From positions 62,001-126,000 of the forward strand of contig NZ_JAKVIJ010000002.1 of the NCBI RefSeq assembly GCF_022760965.1: a stretch of DNA of 64,000 nucleotides, in the 5' to 3' direction. Below the pieces are notes generated by a model. It saw only the letters and a list, made by a program, of their open reading frames with translations. It did not search any database and was not told where the DNA came from. Below are positions 8,590 through 17,816 of the stretch, piece by piece; position 1 is the first letter of the stretch, and the number at the start of each line of letters is the position of its first letter. This DNA comes from Simplicispira sedimenti. GTDB lineage: Bacteria > Pseudomonadota > Gammaproteobacteria > Burkholderiales > Burkholderiaceae_C. A program made the position numbers and the translations under genes.

Positions 8590-9075
8590 ATGGGATTTTT
8601 CAGCCGCTTTTTCAAGTTCAAGGAGCAGGACTCGTCCAGCCCCGAAACCACCTGGGCCTACGAGGACAACGCCAGCGAGCTGGTGCTGGATCCGGAGTAC
8701 GCCGCGACGCTGATGACGGAGTTCGATATCGATGCCGCCATCGTCAGCCATGACGCCTGGAAGGAGCGCTTGCGCCAAGTGGTGGAAGGTACGTCCACCG
8801 AAGTCTTGGACCCCGCGCAGGTGGGCGATGCCGATTGCTGCCCGCTGGGGCAGTGGCTCCAAGGCACAGGCAAGGACATGCTGGGCCAGTATCCGGCGTT
8901 CGAGATGCTGGTGTCCCGGCACCGCTACTTCCACGCGCAAGCGGCGGCGGTGGTGTCGCTGAGCCAGGCGGGCGAGCGGGAAAAGGCACTGCAACTCTTC
9001 CAGGGCGGCTACCGGCACGCCTCCAACCAGGTCACGCTGCTGCTCAAGGAACTGCGCCGTGGCCTGGGCCAGTAG
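8590..9075 (+). CDS. Stand-alone CZB (chemoreceptor zinc-binding) domain protein
   Basis: This 161-residue soluble protein consists of a short N-terminal tail and one CZB domain. The likely zinc ligands are visible: His in SHDAWK, Cys in CCPLGQWL and two His in SRHRYFH, the 3-His/1-Cys pattern of the family. CZB domains usually sit at the end of chemoreceptors or diguanylate cyclases and report zinc or thiol oxidation; here there is no signalling partner in the same chain. The ATG at 8590 follows an AGAGGT ribosome-binding site; two upstream in-frame ATGs add only low-complexity sequence. The next gene overlaps its end by 17 bp. Confidence 0.8.
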   Translation: MGFFSRFFKFKEQDSSSPETTWAYEDNASELVLDPEYAATLMTEFDIDAAIVSHDAWKERLRQVVEGTSTEVLDPAQVGDADCCPLGQWLQGTGKDMLGQYPAFEMLVSRHRYFHAQAAAVVSLSQAGEREKALQLFQGGYRHASNQVTLLLKELRRGLGQ

Positions 9076-9769
9076 CCAAGGTTCCGCCTGCGAACTGTTG
9101 GCTGTGTGCGTGGGGGCGGTGCAAGCCTATGCACGGGGCAGCCGCAGCGGCATTGACAAGCGGCCGGTGGCTGGCAGGGTGCGCGCCACAGTGTCGGGCT
9201 TGGTGGGGGATGCGCAAGGCGACCTGCGCGTGCATGGCGGGCCCGACAAGGCCATACACCACTACCCGCAAGAACACAGTGCCCATTGGCAGGCTGTGCT
9301 GGGCGCACACCCTTTGCTGCATGTGCCGGGAGCCTTTGGCGAAAACCTGCATACCCGGGGCTTGACCGAGGCAGATGTCTGCTTGGGCGACCACTGGCGC
9401 GTGGGCGAGGCGCTGCTCGAAGTGAGCCAGGCCCGCCAGCCCTGCTGGAAGCTCAACGAGCGTTTTGCCCGTGCCGACATGGCGCGTCAGGTACAGGCCA
9501 GCCGCCGCACGGGCTGGTACTACCGCGTGTTGCAGGAGGGCGATCTGTGGGCTGGCGCCCCCATGGCGCTGCAAGAGCGGCCGCATCCGAAATGGTCCAT
9601 GGCGCACCTTCTGGATGCCTTGTACGCGCCCGAACAGGACCCCGAGCGCCTGCGCCCGATGCTGGCGCTGCCCTTGCCTGCATCCTGGCTGCGCCTTGTC
9701 CAGCTGCGCATCGACAGTGGCGTGGTGGAAGACATGGCCCCCCGACTGGACGGCCCGCTGCCGACCTGA
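9059..9769 (+). CDS. MOSC domain-containing protein (YiiM-like)
   Basis: A 236-residue protein with the MOSC fold found in molybdenum-cofactor sulfurases and in YiiM/YcbX enzymes. Visible marks are GDAQGDLRVHGGPDKAIHHYP (the conserved HGGxDKAVHHY block), FGENLHTRGL and the conserved cysteine in QARQPCWKLN that ligates molybdenum. YiiM-like enzymes reduce N-hydroxylated compounds such as 6-hydroxylaminopurine. The start at 9059 overlaps the CZB gene by 17 bp; a later GTG near 9107 is possible. It converges on the response regulator gene with a 7 bp gap. Confidence 0.82.
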   Translation: MAWASSQGSACELLAVCVGAVQAYARGSRSGIDKRPVAGRVRATVSGLVGDAQGDLRVHGGPDKAIHHYPQEHSAHWQAVLGAHPLLHVPGAFGENLHTRGLTEADVCLGDHWRVGEALLEVSQARQPCWKLNERFARADMARQVQASRRTGWYYRVLQEGDLWAGAPMALQERPHPKWSMAHLLDALYAPEQDPERLRPMLALPLPASWLRLVQLRIDSGVVEDMAPRLDGPLPT

Positions 9770-9776
9770 ACGTGGC

Positions 9777-10538
9777 TTATTGCGAGAGCACTTCGCGCAC
9801 CACCGCCACCTGGCGGCGCGAAACGGTCAGCAGCTCGGCCAGGCCATGCAGGCGCACGGCCCAGCCTTCGCCCTCCTCGGGATCATGGTGGCGCTCCAGG
9901 GCGCGCAGTGCACGCCGCGCTACCAGTGCGTTGCGGTGGATGCGCAGAAAGCGGCCAGGAAAGCGCCCTTCCAGCTCGCTGAGAGAGCCGTCCAGCACAT
10001 AGCTGCGCGCCGTGGTGCGCACGGTGACGTACTTTTGCTCTGCCTTGAAGTACATCACTTCGGTCAGTGGAACGCGCTCGGTGCGTCCGCGGTCCTGGAT
10101 CAGCAGCACTTCGCCCGATGCATCCTCACTGAGTGCGGGTTGCGGTGCCGCGACCAAGGCAGGGCGCTGCGTGCGTTGCACCTTGGCCAGGGCCTGCTGC
10201 AGTCGCTCCAGGCGCACAGGTTTGGTGAGGTAGTCGATGGCATCCAGCTCGAACGCGCTGACCGCATGGTCGGCATGGGCCGTCACAAACACCACGGCCG
10301 GAGGGTGGCTCAGCGCGCGCAGGTTCTGCGCCAGGCACAGGCCGTCCTGCCCGGGCATGTGGATGTCCAGCAGCAGCAAATCGAAGGCCTGTCCGCCGCT
10401 GGGTGACAGCAGCCCGAGGGCCTCTTTGGCGCTCGCTGCCTCTCGCACCATGTGGGGTGGCTGGGCTGCGCAATCGGCCAGCAGGGTGCGCAGGCGGTTG
10501 CGTGCCAGCGTTTCATCATCGACGACCAGAATGTTCAT
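9777..10538 (-). CDS. algR: LytTR-family response regulator (AlgR-like)
   Basis: A 253-residue two-domain regulator. The receiver domain (1-120) has acidic pocket VVDDE, phospho-acceptor Asp58 in LLLLDIHMPG, the switch Thr in FVTAH and the lysine in LTKPV. The LytTR DNA-binding domain (about 150-253) contains RGRTERVPLTEVMYF and RFLRIHRNALV. The start is MNILVVDDE; the frame reads further upstream, but that stretch belongs to the kinase gene. It overlaps the kinase stop by 23 bp, so the pair is translationally coupled. The order argH / kinase / LytTR regulator matches argH-algZ-algR of Pseudomonas. The targets are unknown. Confidence 0.85.
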   Translation of the reverse strand: MNILVVDDETLARNRLRTLLADCAAQPPHMVREAASAKEALGLLSPSGGQAFDLLLLDIHMPGQDGLCLAQNLRALSHPPAVVFVTAHADHAVSAFELDAIDYLTKPVRLERLQQALAKVQRTQRPALVAAPQPALSEDASGEVLLIQDRGRTERVPLTEVMYFKAEQKYVTVRTTARSYVLDGSLSELEGRFPGRFLRIHRNALVARRALRALERHHDPEEGEGWAVRLHGLAELLTVSRRQVAVVREVLSQ

Positions 10539-11646
10539 GGCGTTTCTTGCGAGAAGGGCGTGGGGGTGTGGCAGCTTGCTGCACATTGGGCGAAGCGGGC
10601 AGGCTCAGGCGCACCTGGTACAGGCCGTCCTGCACGCCTGCGCTGAAGTCGGCCTGTACATCGTGCAGCAGCGACAGGCGGGCGCGCACGTTGGCCAATG
10701 CAATGCCGTTGCCGCGGGACACATCGCCCTTGCTGGAGCGCTCGTCGGGTAGGGTGTTGGTGATGCGTACCACCACCCGGCTGCCACGCAGTTCGGTCAG
10801 CACGCGCAGCTTGCCGCCCAGGGTGCTGGGTTCTACCCCGTGCTTGACGGCGTTTTCCACCAGCGGCTGCAACAACAGCGGGGGGAGCAGGGCTGCATCG
10901 GCACGGGGGTCGAGCTGCCATTGCACGCGCAGTCGCTCGCCAAAGCGCACCTGCTCGATGGCCAGGTAGCGGCGCGCGAGCCGGATCTCGTCGGCCAAGG
11001 TCACGGCTTCGCCTTGTTCGACCAAGGCTGAGCGGAACAGATCGCTCAGATCTTCCAGCAGCGACTCGGCTTTGGCGGGCTCGTCACGCACCAGCGCAAT
11101 GGCACTGTTGAGCGAGTTGAAAAGAAAGTGCGGGCGAATGCGCGACTGCAGCTCGGTCAGGCGTGCCGTGGTGGCTGCAGGGGTGCGCCCGCGCGCGCGC
11201 AGCACCAGCGCCGCCACCAGCAGCGCGGACAGCAATGCGCCACTGGCAGCACTGGCGATCCAGGGTGCGTGCTCGGTGGTGGCAACCACCTGCGTGATGC
11301 CACAGGCGCCCAGTCCCGCCAGCGCGCCAAGCACCACACCTGCGGTGTACTGGCCATGCGTGCTCAGACGTTCGAGCCACTGCTTGAGGCTGCAGGCAGC
11401 GACCAGCCACGCCAGCGTGGCGGGCAGTGCCACGCCCGTGAGCAGGGCCAGTCGGGCCAGCCAGTCTGGCGGAGAGTCCGCGCCGAAAAGTGCGCCCACG
11501 GCGATCACCGCCTCGACAAACAGCACCGCGCGCAGCACCACTCCGGCGTGGCAGGCATCGAACACCAGTGCGCGTCCGGCCGTCAGGGCTTGGCGCGCTG
11601 TGGCAGGCGTGTCTGGAAGGGTCGATAAAATTTGCGTCTCTTGCAT
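10516..11646 (-). CDS. algZ: Sensor histidine kinase, LytS/AlgZ type
   Basis: A 376-residue membrane kinase. Four hydrophobic segments lie in residues 35-165, followed by a His_kinase domain of the LytS class with the H-box IRPHFLFNSLNSAI, the N-box LVENAVKHG and the G-box GNGIALANVRARL. It should phosphorylate the LytTR regulator that overlaps its 3' end. The ATG (MQETQIL) lies 51 bp from the divergent argH start, so the two promoters are packed into a very short region. AlgZ of Pseudomonas lacks some canonical kinase motifs; here the N- and G-boxes look intact, so autokinase activity is plausible. Confidence 0.83.
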   Translation of the reverse strand: MQETQILSTLPDTPATARQALTAGRALVFDACHAGVVLRAVLFVEAVIAVGALFGADSPPDWLARLALLTGVALPATLAWLVAACSLKQWLERLSTHGQYTAGVVLGALAGLGACGITQVVATTEHAPWIASAASGALLSALLVAALVLRARGRTPAATTARLTELQSRIRPHFLFNSLNSAIALVRDEPAKAESLLEDLSDLFRSALVEQGEAVTLADEIRLARRYLAIEQVRFGERLRVQWQLDPRADAALLPPLLLQPLVENAVKHGVEPSTLGGKLRVLTELRGSRVVVRITNTLPDERSSKGDVSRGNGIALANVRARLSLLHDVQADFSAGVQDGLYQVRLSLPASPNVQQAATPPRPSRKKRHEHSGRR

Positions 11647-11697
11647 TGCGGCATCCGGGTGTTCCGGGTGTCTGTTCCACCGGATTATTGCCCTCCC

Positions 11698-13158
<1,461 letters not shown>

Positions 13159-13173
13159 CGCGTCGATCGGAAC

Positions 13174-16100
13174 TCAAATGCCTTCGCCAGCCAACAGGTA
13201 GGTGGCTGCCTGCCGGGCATCGGCGTAGGCTTCCAGGGCATTGATCGGCAGGGGGCGGCTGAAGAAATAGCCCTGGTACGCATGGCAGCCGTGGCGCGCC
13301 AGGAAATCGCGCTGCTCCACATGCTCCACGCCTTCGGCAATGACTTCCAGCCCCAGGCTTTCGGACAGCGCAATGACCATGCGGGCGATGGCGGCGTCGT
13401 TGGCTTCGGTCAGCACATGGCGGACAAAGCCCTGGTCGATCTTGAGCTGGTCCAGCGGCAGGCGCTTGAGGTAGGCCAGCGAGGAATAGCCGGTCCCGAA
13501 ATCGTCGAGCGAAAAGCACACGCCCCGTGCCTTGAGCGCATCCATCTTGGTGACCACTTCCTCCACGTTGGTGATCAGGAGGCTTTCGGTCAGTTCCAGC
13601 TTGAGCCTTTGGGCCGGTGCGCCGGTCTGCTCCAGCACGCCGAGCACCTGCTCCACAAACCCCGCATGGTGGAACTGCCGGGCGCTGACATTGACCGCCA
13701 TGGTCAGGTGCCTACGGTCCGTGCGCTGGGCCCACACGGCCAGTTGGCGGCAGGCGGTTTCCAGCACCCAGCGCCCGAGAGGCAGGATCAGCCCCGTGTC
13801 CTCTGCCAGTGGGATGAACTCGGCGGGTGACACGGTGCCGCGCTGCGGGTGCTGCCAGCGCACCAGCGCCTCCACGCCGATCATGGCGCCGGCCTCGTTC
13901 ACCTGGGGTTGGTAATGCAGCACGAAATCCTGGCCCTCCAGTGCTGCGCGCAGCTCTTTCTCCAGCCCCACGCGCTCGGCCAGCGTCGACTGCATCTGTG
14001 GGTCGAAAAAGCACAGCGCGTTGCGGCCCGAAGCCTTGGCCCGGTACATGGCCAGGTCGGCCTGCTTGAGCAGATCTTCCACAGTGCCCTGGGGCTCACC
14101 AAACAGCGCTACGCCAATGCTGGGCGTGTTGTGGTGCACCGTGCCCTGCAGCGTGTAGGGTTCGTTGAGGGCCAGCAGAATCTTGGCACCCACGGCCTCG
14201 GCCTGCTTGAGTGCCTGCATCGCATCCTGCCCCAGGCCTTCGAGCATGATGACGAACTCGTCCCCACCGAGCCGGGCCACGGTGTCGCCCTCGCTCACGC
14301 AGGCCACCAGGCGCTTGCCCACGTGTTGCAGCAGCAGGTCGCCGATGTAGTGTCCACGCGTGTCGTTGAGGCCCTTGAAGTCGTCCAGATCGATGAAGAA
14401 CAGCGCTCCGCGATGCTGATTGCGCGCACTCACGATCAGCGCGTGCTCCAGGCGGTCCAGCAGCAGCCTGCGGTTGGGCAGGCCCGTCAGCGGGTCGGAG
14501 AACGCCAGCAATTGGATGCGTTCCTCGTTCTGCTTCTGGTGCGTGATGTCCGAGAAGGTGGCCACATAGTGGGTGGGCTGGCCTTGGGCGTCGCGCACGG
14601 CCGTGATGGACAGCCACTGTGGGTACACCTTGCCGTTCTTGCGCCGGTTCCAAACCTCGCCCTGCCAGCGGCCATGCTGGCCGATCGTCTCCCACATGCC
14701 GCTGTAGAACCGGCGGTCGTGCCGCCCGGACTGGAGCATGCGCGGCGACTGGCCGATCACCTCGTCGCGCGCATAGCCGGTGATGGTGCAGAACGCCCGG
14801 TTCACGCCGATGATGGTGCCGTTCTTCTCGGCGATGATCACACCCTCGGCGCTGTTGTCGAACACCGTGGCTGCCTGGCGCAGGTCGTTCTCCATGCGCT
14901 TGCGCTCGGTGATGTCCAGCATCACGCCCACCAGTCCGCCCACGCTGCCGTCGGGGTGGGTGAAGGTGGCCTTGTGGAACATCACGTCGTGCAGCTGTCC
15001 GTCGGCGTGGCGTACCTGGCTTTCGTAGATTTGTTTGCCTGGCTGGTCCAGAATTTCCCGGTCGGCGGCCAGATAGCGGTCTGCCAGAGCGGGGGGCGCA
15101 ATGTCGTGCGGCGTCTTTCCAATGATGCTCGACGCGGGTGCGCCGATGAAGGCTTCAAAGGCACTGTTGCAGCCCAGATAGCGTGCCTGGGCGTCCTTGT
15201 AGAACAACGGGCTGGGGATGGCCTCGATGAGTTGCTGCATGAAGCTCAGTTGCCGTGACAGCTCCTCGGTGCGCTCCTGTACGCGCTGCTCCATTTGCTC
15301 GTAGGCCTGTTGCAGCGCGCTGCTGCGTTCTTCCAGCAGCCGTTGGTCGCGCTTGCGCCCGGTCACGTTCTGCAGGGTTTCGATGGCGCCCGTCAATTCG
15401 CCTCGCGCATTGCGCAGCGGTGCGGCCGTGACGTACAGCCATCGATCTTCGCGTCCCTGTCCATCGCCGGGGAGCAGGAGCTCGGCTTCCAGTGCGCCTG
15501 CCATCAAGACCGATTGTCTGAAATAGGTGTAATGCTCGGCCAGCGTTTCGTCGCTGGCCTGGGCCACCAACAGGTCGGCCAAGGTCGGGCGCTGGCTGGG
15601 GTACACCGCGCGCCAGACCTCGCCACGGCCGATGACCGTGGCGGCATCTACGCCGGTGAGTGCCGTGCAGGCACGGTTCCAGTGGGTGGCGCGGTGCTGT
15701 GCGTCAATGACGAAGGTGGCCAGTGGTGTGCCGTCTACGATCTGGGCGAGTTGGCGTTCGCGTTCATGGATGGCCAACTCGGCACGGCGCAGTTCGGTCA
15801 GGTTGCTGCCCATGCCGTGGTAGCCCAGAAAGCGGCCTTGGTCATCGAACCGGGGGGCGCCGCTGACCGAGAAGTACTGGATGCTTCCGTCGGCCGCCGT
15901 GATTTCATACTCGAAGCGGCGAAATGGCTCATGCCGTTCATGGCAGGCAATGTGTTCTGCCAGTTGTTCGGGGGATACGCCCTGGATGGGCATGTCCCAG
16001 CGCCGCTTGCCTTCGAAGTCCTTGGGGTTGCGGCGCAGCTTTTCTGTGGAGTGGCCGAAAAAGCGGGTAAAGCGAAAGTCCGCGTCCTGCTCCCAAAACC

Positions 16101-17007
16101 AGTCGGAAGACAGGTTGGCAAAGTCGGAGATCTGGCGCGTACGCTCTTGCACCAGGCGTTCGGCATGGGCGTAGGCTTCGCGCAGGGCGGCATCGGCGCG
16201 GTGCTTCTCGGTGATGTCGGTGTAGGTGGACACCACGCTGCCATCGGCCAGTGGCCGGTCCACAACGGCCAGCACGGTCCCCGTGGGGCTGGCGTATTCA
16301 AAGTGGTTGGTCTGGCCTTCGCGCACCCGCTCCACCCGGCGGGCCACCAGGGCCTGCAGTGCCTCATCGTCAGTGGCCTGGCCGGTGTGCTGCGCGTAGC
16401 TGCGCAGCAAGGCCGTCATGGGCTGGCCCAGGCAGGCGGCATCCGTGGGCCAGCCAATCAGCTCGAGGAAGCGCTGGTTCCACACCACGAGCCGCAGCTG
16501 TGGGTCGAACAGGGTGATGCCCTGGTCGATGTGGTTGACGGCTTCGTGCAGCCGGGCCAGGCTGGATTCGACGCTCTGGCTGGCATGGCTGAGCAGCTCG
16601 ATCAGGTCGGTGCTGGTGCCTGGTGGCTGTGGCGCCAGTGCAGGAGGCTCCTCCTGACGGATCTGCAGCAAGGAGGTCACGCAAAAGCACACAATCCGTG
16701 CCAGTGGCCGCACCACGTCCAGCGGCCCGGCAATGGCAAAACAGGCCAGGCGTCGGCCCGCCAGGTCTATGCCCATGTTGATGCCTTCGCGCACGGTGGT
16801 GGACTGCCGCGCTTCCTCTGCGCTCACGCGGTATTCGTCCATCTCGCCGCGCGCAATGCGCTGCGCTATCGGGTGGATGCTGCCCAGGCGCTGGCGCTCG
16901 CTGGACGCCACGATGCGCCCGTCGGCATCCATGAAGCTGCACACCAAGCCCAACTCTGCGTGCAACAGGTCGCAGAGCTCTTGGGCAAAGGGAGTGTCAA
17001 GCGGCAT
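13174..17007 (-). CDS. Multi-PAS GGDEF-EAL protein with N-terminal sugar-diacid recognition-like domain
   Basis: A 1277-residue soluble cyclic-di-GMP protein. Order: a domain resembling the CdaR sugar-diacid recognition module (about 1-130), five PAS units (roughly 165-280, 320-440, 445-570, 605-725, 735-850), GGDEF (about 860-1020) with an intact GGDEF motif near 914, and EAL (about 1030-1270) with intact EALVRW and DDFGTGYSS. Coiled-coil linkers (ERTRQISD, RVQERTEELSRQL) separate the sensors. Both catalytic motifs are preserved, so it may make or break c-di-GMP. There is no signal peptide or membrane segment, so it should sense cytoplasmic signals. Start MPLDTPFAQELCDLL is preferred over one 54 bp upstream. 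Confidence 0.88.
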   Translation of the reverse strand: MPLDTPFAQELCDLLHAELGLVCSFMDADGRIVASSERQRLGSIHPIAQRIARGEMDEYRVSAEEARQSTTVREGINMGIDLAGRRLACFAIAGPLDVVRPLARIVCFCVTSLLQIRQEEPPALAPQPPGTSTDLIELLSHASQSVESSLARLHEAVNHIDQGITLFDPQLRLVVWNQRFLELIGWPTDAACLGQPMTALLRSYAQHTGQATDDEALQALVARRVERVREGQTNHFEYASPTGTVLAVVDRPLADGSVVSTYTDITEKHRADAALREAYAHAERLVQERTRQISDFANLSSDWFWEQDADFRFTRFFGHSTEKLRRNPKDFEGKRRWDMPIQGVSPEQLAEHIACHERHEPFRRFEYEITAADGSIQYFSVSGAPRFDDQGRFLGYHGMGSNLTELRRAELAIHERERQLAQIVDGTPLATFVIDAQHRATHWNRACTALTGVDAATVIGRGEVWRAVYPSQRPTLADLLVAQASDETLAEHYTYFRQSVLMAGALEAELLLPGDGQGREDRWLYVTAAPLRNARGELTGAIETLQNVTGRKRDQRLLEERSSALQQAYEQMEQRVQERTEELSRQLSFMQQLIEAIPSPLFYKDAQARYLGCNSAFEAFIGAPASSIIGKTPHDIAPPALADRYLAADREILDQPGKQIYESQVRHADGQLHDVMFHKATFTHPDGSVGGLVGVMLDITERKRMENDLRQAATVFDNSAEGVIIAEKNGTIIGVNRAFCTITGYARDEVIGQSPRMLQSGRHDRRFYSGMWETIGQHGRWQGEVWNRRKNGKVYPQWLSITAVRDAQGQPTHYVATFSDITHQKQNEERIQLLAFSDPLTGLPNRRLLLDRLEHALIVSARNQHRGALFFIDLDDFKGLNDTRGHYIGDLLLQHVGKRLVACVSEGDTVARLGGDEFVIMLEGLGQDAMQALKQAEAVGAKILLALNEPYTLQGTVHHNTPSIGVALFGEPQGTVEDLLKQADLAMYRAKASGRNALCFFDPQMQSTLAERVGLEKELRAALEGQDFVLHYQPQVNEAGAMIGVEALVRWQHPQRGTVSPAEFIPLAEDTGLILPLGRWVLETACRQLAVWAQRTDRRHLTMAVNVSARQFHHAGFVEQVLGVLEQTGAPAQRLKLELTESLLITNVEEVVTKMDALKARGVCFSLDDFGTGYSSLAYLKRLPLDQLKIDQGFVRHVLTEANDAAIARMVIALSESLGLEVIAEGVEHVEQRDFLARHGCHAYQGYFFSRPLPINALEAYADARQAATYLLAGEGI

Positions 17008-17118
17008 GGGCGGGGCAAAAATTTCTTGCCGCAGGATGGCACAGCCGTGCCAGGCTGACAAGCCAACGAACCGTTGCGGCGGTATGGGTTTTCACCGATC
17101 CGCCGGTGTCTGCAAAGC

Positions 17119-17658
17119 CTAGCGGAAGAAGTCGCTCTGCTTCATGCCGCTGTCGCCCATCATGACCACGCGGGTGGTGGTATCGGAGCGCACCATCTTG
17201 GCCTGGCCCCATTCGCGCTCGATGTCCTCGGTGAAGCGGATGTTGAATTCCATGATCGCGCCGCCCATTTTCAGGGTCTTGGTGCCGGTCACACGGGCGC
17301 TCTTGCGGTGGGGAGCGATTTCGATGTGGTCGATATTTTGCGAGTATTCCATCGACAGAATGCCGCCCATCTTGCCGCCCATTTTTTCGAAAGAATCAAA
17401 GGCCGCGCGGTAGCTTTCACAGGTTTGGTCGCGGGTGGTCGTCGCTTCCCGGCTCTCGCCCATCATCTTGATGCGCTCAGTACCATGGAACTTGGTGCTG
17501 ATGAGCTTGCACATGGCTTCGGGGTCGCGGGCATAGAACGCCTGGGACTCCTGGCGGTAAAAGTCCTGCACCTGGCTTTCGTTGATTTGTCGCCCGCCGA
17601 CTTGCGAGTACCACCCGGCAGCCACCACCGCCACGACAATGGCTATCTTCTTGATCAT
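17119..17658 (-). CDS. Hypothetical exported or membrane-anchored protein
   Basis: I do not recognise the family. The 179-residue protein starts MIKKIAIVVAVVAAGWYSQ, a hydrophobic N-terminus that could be a signal peptide or a membrane anchor. The remainder is hydrophilic and has the feel of an NTF2-like or lumazine-type small alpha/beta fold (DFYRQESQAFYARDPEAM early, then alternating strands), but this is a guess. Two Cys (in AMCKLIS and DQTCESY) could form a disulfide in the periplasm. It is separated by 111 bp from the GGDEF-EAL gene downstream and is divergent from the macroglobulin gene. Confidence 0.7.
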   Translation of the reverse strand: MIKKIAIVVAVVAAGWYSQVGGRQINESQVQDFYRQESQAFYARDPEAMCKLISTKFHGTERIKMMGESREATTTRDQTCESYRAAFDSFEKMGGKMGGILSMEYSQNIDHIEIAPHRKSARVTGTKTLKMGGAIMEFNIRFTEDIEREWGQAKMVRSDTTTRVVMMGDSGMKQSDFFR

Positions 17659-17816
17659 CCGCTTCCCTCTCTTGTGTCATGGTGGGGGCGGATTCTAGGC
17701 AGGTCCCATGACCGGGGCGCTGGAGGCGGCCCGAACAATGTGTAAGCACATGCAACGGCCATATGCCTGCCCAGTGCATTGGGTACGCTTGCAGGTTCTA
17801 TTCGTGAGGGGGCAGT

